A DNA stretch of 64,000 nucleotides, taken from Rubripirellula reticaptiva. GTDB lineage: Bacteria > Planctomycetota > Planctomycetia > Pirellulales > Pirellulaceae. The stretch covers positions 1,060,873 to 1,124,872 of the forward strand of contig NZ_SJPX01000004.1 of NCBI RefSeq assembly GCF_007860175.1, written 5' to 3'. Below, in pieces: positions 60,618-64,000 of this stretch. The first letter of the stretch is position 1. The number at the start of each line of letters is the position of its first letter. The notes beneath the pieces were generated by a model. That model was not told the origin of the DNA. It did not search any database and saw only the letters and a program-made list of their open reading frames with translations. A program made the translations under genes and the position numbers.

Positions 60618-62177
60618 CTACATCACCGAGAAGTAGTTCTCGCACGCGAAGTCCATGTACTCGTGTTTGAGTTCGATGGGCAGGTCGTTGTACAGGCAGT
60701 AATTCTTGACTTGCAGCAGCAAGTCACGGGGTTGGCACATGCGCATCGGCCGATCCACTGCCTTGTAGTGCTTTTCGATCAGATAGTTGATCGGGTCCGC
60801 TTCATAGGGGATTTTGACCACCTTGCACATGATTTCGAACAGCTTGCGAAAGTCGGCTTCCGGTGGGTTTTCCGCTTCGATTTTGTAGGGGATTCGTCGC
60901 AGGAACGCGTCGTCGACCAAGTCCTTGGGTTCAAGGTTGGTGCTGAAGACGACCAGTTGATCGAACGGCACCTGGATTTTCTTTCCGGATGCCATGTTCA
61001 AGAAGTCATAGCGTTTTTCAAGCGGGACGATCCAGCGGTTTAGCAGTTCGTCGACCCGCATTCGTTGACGTCCAAAGTCATCGATGACCAACGTGCCGCA
61101 ATTGCTTTTCAGTTGCAGGGGCGACTCGCTGATATTGCTTTCCGAATTGCTTTGAACTTCAAGCATGTCCATCGTCAATTCACCGCCGGCGATGATGGTT
61201 GGGCGACGGATGCGGACCCAGCGTTTGTCGAATCCGCCGATGTCCAACAAGCCGCTGCCGGCTTCGGGCATCGCGAGTTCGTGACACATCGGGTCGAACA
61301 CACGTAGGACGTCGCCATCGATATCGATCGCGCGGGGGATCCAGACGTACTTTCCAAACGCGCCGGTGACTCGTTCAGCAATGGATGTTTTGCCGTTCCC
61401 GGGGAACCCGAACAGGAACATACCGCGGCCACTGGCGACGGCTGGGCCGAGTTTGTTCAGCATCGCAGGATTGATCAGCAAGTCCTTGAAGGCGTTCAGC
61501 AGGTCTTGTTTCTTGGGGTACTGGCCTTCGATCGTTTGCCGTTTGACGCTGGCAATGTATTCCTTCAGCGGAACTGGGCACGCGCCGTAGTAAGTGCAGT
61601 CTTGCATGTGACCGCGTGCGATCGCGCGACCGCTTTCGGTCAGCATGTAGACATAGTCGTTGGTCGACGTCGAGTTCTTGTAGGCAACATTTTGTTCTGC
61701 CTTCAAGCGAGTCAGCAGCGGCTCGATCATGCCGAAGGGCAATTTCACTTGGTCCGCGATTCTGCGTCCTGCCGCTTCGCCGATGTTGCGAATGAAACGA
61801 TAGATAATGGCTTCGAGCAGCGTTTCGTTGACGCCAGCGGCGACCATGTCGGCAGGTTCGCCTGGTCGCCAAGGTTCGTCGCGGGACGGTTTGAATCCGA
61901 GCGGTTCTGGCGATCGAGCCGGTCGAGGTTGGGCCGGTTCCCCGGTCGGGCGAGCGATTGCGGGACCGGATGGTGAACCGGAAGGCCGCTGGGCCTCGGC
62001 TGCCGCCGGTGCCGGCGCCGGGCGCGCAGCCTGAGCAGGCGAGTTGGGTTGCGGTGCGCTGGATTCCGGCTGGCTAGTTGCGAGCGACGCCAGGCTGGCC
62101 GCTGGCGTGCCACCGGCGCTTAGCGTTTGGATGCGAGAGATCAATGAATCGAGCTTGCTGTCGACGTCGCCGCTCAT
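60618..62177 (-). CDS. AAA+ ATPase with Pro/Ala-rich amino-terminal linker
   Basis: 519 residues from ATG 62177 (MSGDVDSKLDSLISRIQTL); a start at 62372 would add 65 residues of poor quality overlapping the divergent promoter. After a Pro/Ala/Ser-rich linker (~35-105) there is a winged-helix-like segment (ETLLEAIIYRFIRNIGEAAGR; LPFGMIEPLLTRLKAEQNV). The AAA+ core has Walker A FGFPGNGKTSIAERV, Walker B GTLVIDDFGRQRM, sensor 1 LVVFSTNLEP and an Arg-finger-like FLRRIPYKIE. A carboxy-terminal helical lid follows. No membrane helix. Proteins of this form occur in planctomycetes as unnamed ATP-binding proteins; the client is unknown. Confidence 0.82.
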   Translation of the reverse strand: MSGDVDSKLDSLISRIQTLSAGGTPAASLASLATSQPESSAPQPNSPAQAARPAPAPAAAEAQRPSGSPSGPAIARPTGEPAQPRPARSPEPLGFKPSRDEPWRPGEPADMVAAGVNETLLEAIIYRFIRNIGEAAGRRIADQVKLPFGMIEPLLTRLKAEQNVAYKNSTSTNDYVYMLTESGRAIARGHMQDCTYYGACPVPLKEYIASVKRQTIEGQYPKKQDLLNAFKDLLINPAMLNKLGPAVASGRGMFLFGFPGNGKTSIAERVTGAFGKYVWIPRAIDIDGDVLRVFDPMCHELAMPEAGSGLLDIGGFDKRWVRIRRPTIIAGGELTMDMLEVQSNSESNISESPLQLKSNCGTLVIDDFGRQRMRVDELLNRWIVPLEKRYDFLNMASGKKIQVPFDQLVVFSTNLEPKDLVDDAFLRRIPYKIEAENPPEADFRKLFEIMCKVVKIPYEADPINYLIEKHYKAVDRPMRMCQPRDLLLQVKNYCLYNDLPIELKHEYMDFACENYFSVM

Positions 62178-62444
62178 GACTGCCTCGGATTGAGGTGGAT
62201 GCAAAGGAAGTGTGTTCCGTTGTTCATCGGCCCAGGCAGTCGCGATATTCCACAAAATCGATAGCCGCCCCGAGCGTCTCGTTTGGTCCCCCTGATCAGA
62301 CTGATCGTTATGAACCGCCCATTTCGCCAAGCCGGATTGAATTTGCGGGGCGATATCGTCGCACGTCGTCATTGCGACCGCACTGCTGCGTTTGGTGACC
62401 TAGGAACTAAGAGATGCCATTTGCCCGTGGTCGCCAACCGCTCG

Positions 62445-63320
62445 ATGCAAACATTCATGTCGAAGTCCAACCTCTCATCAGCCCGCCTGGGCCTGCGAAT
62501 CGACCAAGCGAAGTGGTCGCTTGCGCTTCCTGATGGTGCGCGGCGACTGATTGCATCGGGGGATTTCGACGGGCGCGACAACGAAACCCTGGTTCGTTGG
62601 CTTAGCGGCGAACCCACGTTGTCCAAGCGATTGTTGTTGTGGTGCAACACGCCGATGTACAACCTTTCGCAGCCCTATCAGACTCTTGAGCAAGCCGCCA
62701 AGGTCATGGATCGCTGTGAATTGGCGCGTCTTGCCGTGCTGGCGTGGGTTCGAGGCATGTTTCTGCCGGAGGTCCAGATTGACGTTTACAGTCGCGAAAT
62801 CCTTTGGGGGCACTCAATTGCCGTCGGTTCCGTCGCGACTTTGATCGCGCGGATGTGCAACGTTGGCGATCCCGGTTTGGTGTTCATTGCTGGCGCCCTG
62901 CATGACGTTGGGCTTTGTGCTAGCGAGCGACTGGATCCCGAGTCGTTTGCCGAAGTGGTCAGCCAGATCGACGAGCTATCGCCGACTCATGAAGTAGAAA
63001 GAGACATTCTAGGCTGGGATCACTGTCAGTTAGGTGAAGCCATTTTGGGCCAGTGGGGATTGCCCGACGCCGTGACCATGGCAGCCCGTCATCACCACGC
63101 GCCCGAGCGCGTCCTTGACTCGGAACATGCCGACACCGTCGGCTGCGTGGCAATTGCCAACTACCTGTGCAGTCGCAGTGGTTGGGGGTCGACGCCAGCA
63201 CACTCCATCGTCGCACCGAGCGACCGCGTCTTCAAAAAGCTTGGAATCGACGCCGGGCTGTTGACCGTATTGTGGACCCAGCTTTCGACAACGCTCGCTT
63301 CGGTCTCTGGTTTGCGGTAG
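62445..63320 (+). CDS. HDOD-domain protein
   Basis: 291 residues from ATG 62445; ATG 62457 is equally possible, and a start at 62283 is disfavoured because it overlaps the divergent gene region. The HDOD pattern is visible: LSGEPTLSKRLLLWCNTPMY, TLEQAAKVMDRCELARLAVLAW, GHSIAVGSVATLIARM, the HD pair in FIAGALHDVGL, and AARHHHAPE. HDOD domains are related to HD phosphohydrolases but usually act as signalling scaffolds. No GGDEF or receiver partner domain is present. It is divergent from the AAA+ gene, with ~270 bases between, and lies just upstream of the rRNA promoter region. Confidence 0.85.
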   Translation: MQTFMSKSNLSSARLGLRIDQAKWSLALPDGARRLIASGDFDGRDNETLVRWLSGEPTLSKRLLLWCNTPMYNLSQPYQTLEQAAKVMDRCELARLAVLAWVRGMFLPEVQIDVYSREILWGHSIAVGSVATLIARMCNVGDPGLVFIAGALHDVGLCASERLDPESFAEVVSQIDELSPTHEVERDILGWDHCQLGEAILGQWGLPDAVTMAARHHHAPERVLDSEHADTVGCVAIANYLCSRSGWGSTPAHSIVAPSDRVFKKLGIDAGLLTVLWTQLSTTLASVSGLR

Positions 63321-63612
63321 CAAATTGACGCCGTCTGAAGACCTCAAAATCTCCGCAAATATCGTGATTACGCCGTTTGCTAAGCACCGTAGGCATCGCG
63401 GATGCATGATTCGAACGGAGTGCAGGAACAGCCTTTTCAAAAAATTCTCTGGAATAGCATCATTGCCTCTTGCGACCAGGAACAAGTCCCTCTATCTTTC
63501 CGCCTCGCTGACACGGGTTCGACATCTTCCGCAAGGAAACGTTCAAGCCCGCGACGCGAAATCAGCCAGCAAGGCCGCCGAAAATTCTTCGGTTTTTAAA
63601 GTGTCCGGCCGG

Positions 63613-63641
63613 TTGACGAAAATAAAAACTGCCCGATACTA
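63613..63641 (+). promoter_or_regulatory. probable sigma-70-type rRNA promoter
   Basis: TTGACG (63613-63618) and GATACT (63635-63640) spaced by 16 bases, followed by a GC-rich discriminator (ACGGGACC). An AT-rich tract (CGGTTTTTAAAG) just upstream could serve as an UP element. Position ~280 bases before the 16S 5' end suits a stable-RNA promoter. Confidence 0.6.
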
Positions 63642-63705
63642 CGGGACCAACCTTTGGCCGCTGGCCGACTTCATTTGAAGTCAACAAGTCAGCCCATTGG
63701 TTAAT

Positions 63706-63721
63706 TGATCTTTGACAATTT
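63706..63721 (+). promoter_or_regulatory. boxA-like antitermination site in the rRNA leader
   Basis: TGATCTTTGACAATTT closely resembles the Escherichia coli rRNA boxA context TGCTCTTTAACAATTT. It lies ~200 bases before 16S and downstream of the proposed promoter, as expected for a Nus-factor loading site. Confidence 0.6.
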
Positions 63722-63922
63722 GGTGATGAAACTTCTGTTGAGTTTAGATTTGCGAGGTCATTTCTCGTGATTCTGGATCGGGTTACTTTTCGGAGTGGTT
63801 TGGTTCGGATGAATGAAAAAATGGCGAATCGCTGGAGTCTTTACCGAGGCTCCAGACCAGATCAACTATCGGTTTTAACTTTGCTTTCTCCCGGCGAGCT
63901 TGCTCGCTGGTGAATCAATACA

Positions 63923-64000
<78 letters not shown>

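Larger units (their letters stand above)
63321..63922 (+). other. upstream region and leader of the 16S rRNA gene
   Basis: 602 bases between the HDOD gene and 16S rRNA. The frames present look non-coding. The second half holds an rRNA promoter, a boxA-like site and a small hairpin (GCGAGCTTGCTCGC at 63894-63907) just before the mature 5' end. Confidence 0.65.

Noticed and set aside
62178..62372. Amino-terminal extension of the AAA+ protein from a start at 62372
   Set aside because: The added 65 residues look unlike protein, occupy the divergent promoter region, and an in-frame ATG at 62177 starts a plausible helix.
63325..63678. Open frame of ~117 codons between the HDOD gene and 16S rRNA
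   Set aside because: No plausible start site, composition unlike neighbouring proteins, and it overlaps the proposed rRNA promoter.

Overview
The window looks like chromosomal DNA of a marine planctomycete of the Rhodopirellula/Pirellulaceae type. The evidence is the start of a 16S rRNA gene at the right edge with a planctomycete-like 5' sequence, plus protein families that are typical of this phylum: DUF1587/1592/1588/1585 cytochromes with a DUF1552 partner, a DUF1559 pseudopilin, LEPR-XLL exported proteins, a PEP-CTERM protein, secreted HEAT-like giants and ECF sigma/Ser-Thr kinase pairs. No phage, transposase, CRISPR array or tRNA gene was recognised.

Layout. 0-3 kb: 3' part of an RND/MMPL exporter, tsaE, an amino-terminal fragment of an RNA 2'-phosphotransferase (KptA), and a SAM-methyltransferase-like gene. 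3.3-7.4 kb: exported TPR protein, sensor kinase and OmpR-type regulator. 7.6-17.1 kb: a co-directional run with a haem-containing DUF1592-type protein, DUF1552 protein, beta-propeller, a tripartite tricarboxylate transporter in which the binding protein and small membrane subunit are fused (TctC-TctB) plus TctA, and a sulfatase without a signal peptide. An inverted repeat sits in frame inside tctA. 17.1-23.1 kb (minus): a 1988-residue kinase-like/ATPase/GAF/histidine kinase/receiver/HPt protein. 23.3-29.4 kb: a hotdog-thioesterase/leucine-carboxyl-methyltransferase-like fusion, a FadL-type porin and a secreted protein ending in a thioredoxin-like domain. 29.4-35.9 kb (minus): a 2143-residue exported HEAT/TPR protein.

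36.2-40.1 kb: a compact glucosylglycerate cluster: phosphatase, synthase (GT81) and a GH13_18 sucrose-phosphorylase-like enzyme. 40.3-43.1 kb: ECF sigma factor, Ser/Thr kinase with an amino-terminal zinc-finger-like segment, and a Met/Gly-rich exported protein. 43.1-50.5 kb (minus): two large LEPR-XLL exported proteins, one with a complete extracellular endonuclease domain and one with lamin-tail domains, flanking a PEP-CTERM protein; a decayed remnant of a similar surface protein lies downstream. 51.0-52.6 kb (minus): DUF1559 pseudopilin with a small lipoprotein. 52.6-54.4 kb is gene-poor.

54.4-59.1 kb: PQQ-type propeller, a small exported-protein gene broken by an in-frame TGA (minus), an IlvD/Edd sugar-acid dehydratase and a DapA-family aldolase/dehydratase that together suggest sugar-acid catabolism. 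59.2-63.3 kb: an acidic conserved hypothetical, a 14-bp tandem repeat, a AAA+ ATPase (minus) and an HDOD protein. 63.3-64.0 kb: rRNA promoter, boxA-like leader and the first 78 bases of 16S rRNA.

Most assignments come from reading motifs and domain order by eye. Start codons were adjusted where a Shine-Dalgarno site, a signal peptide or a stop/start overlap argued for it.
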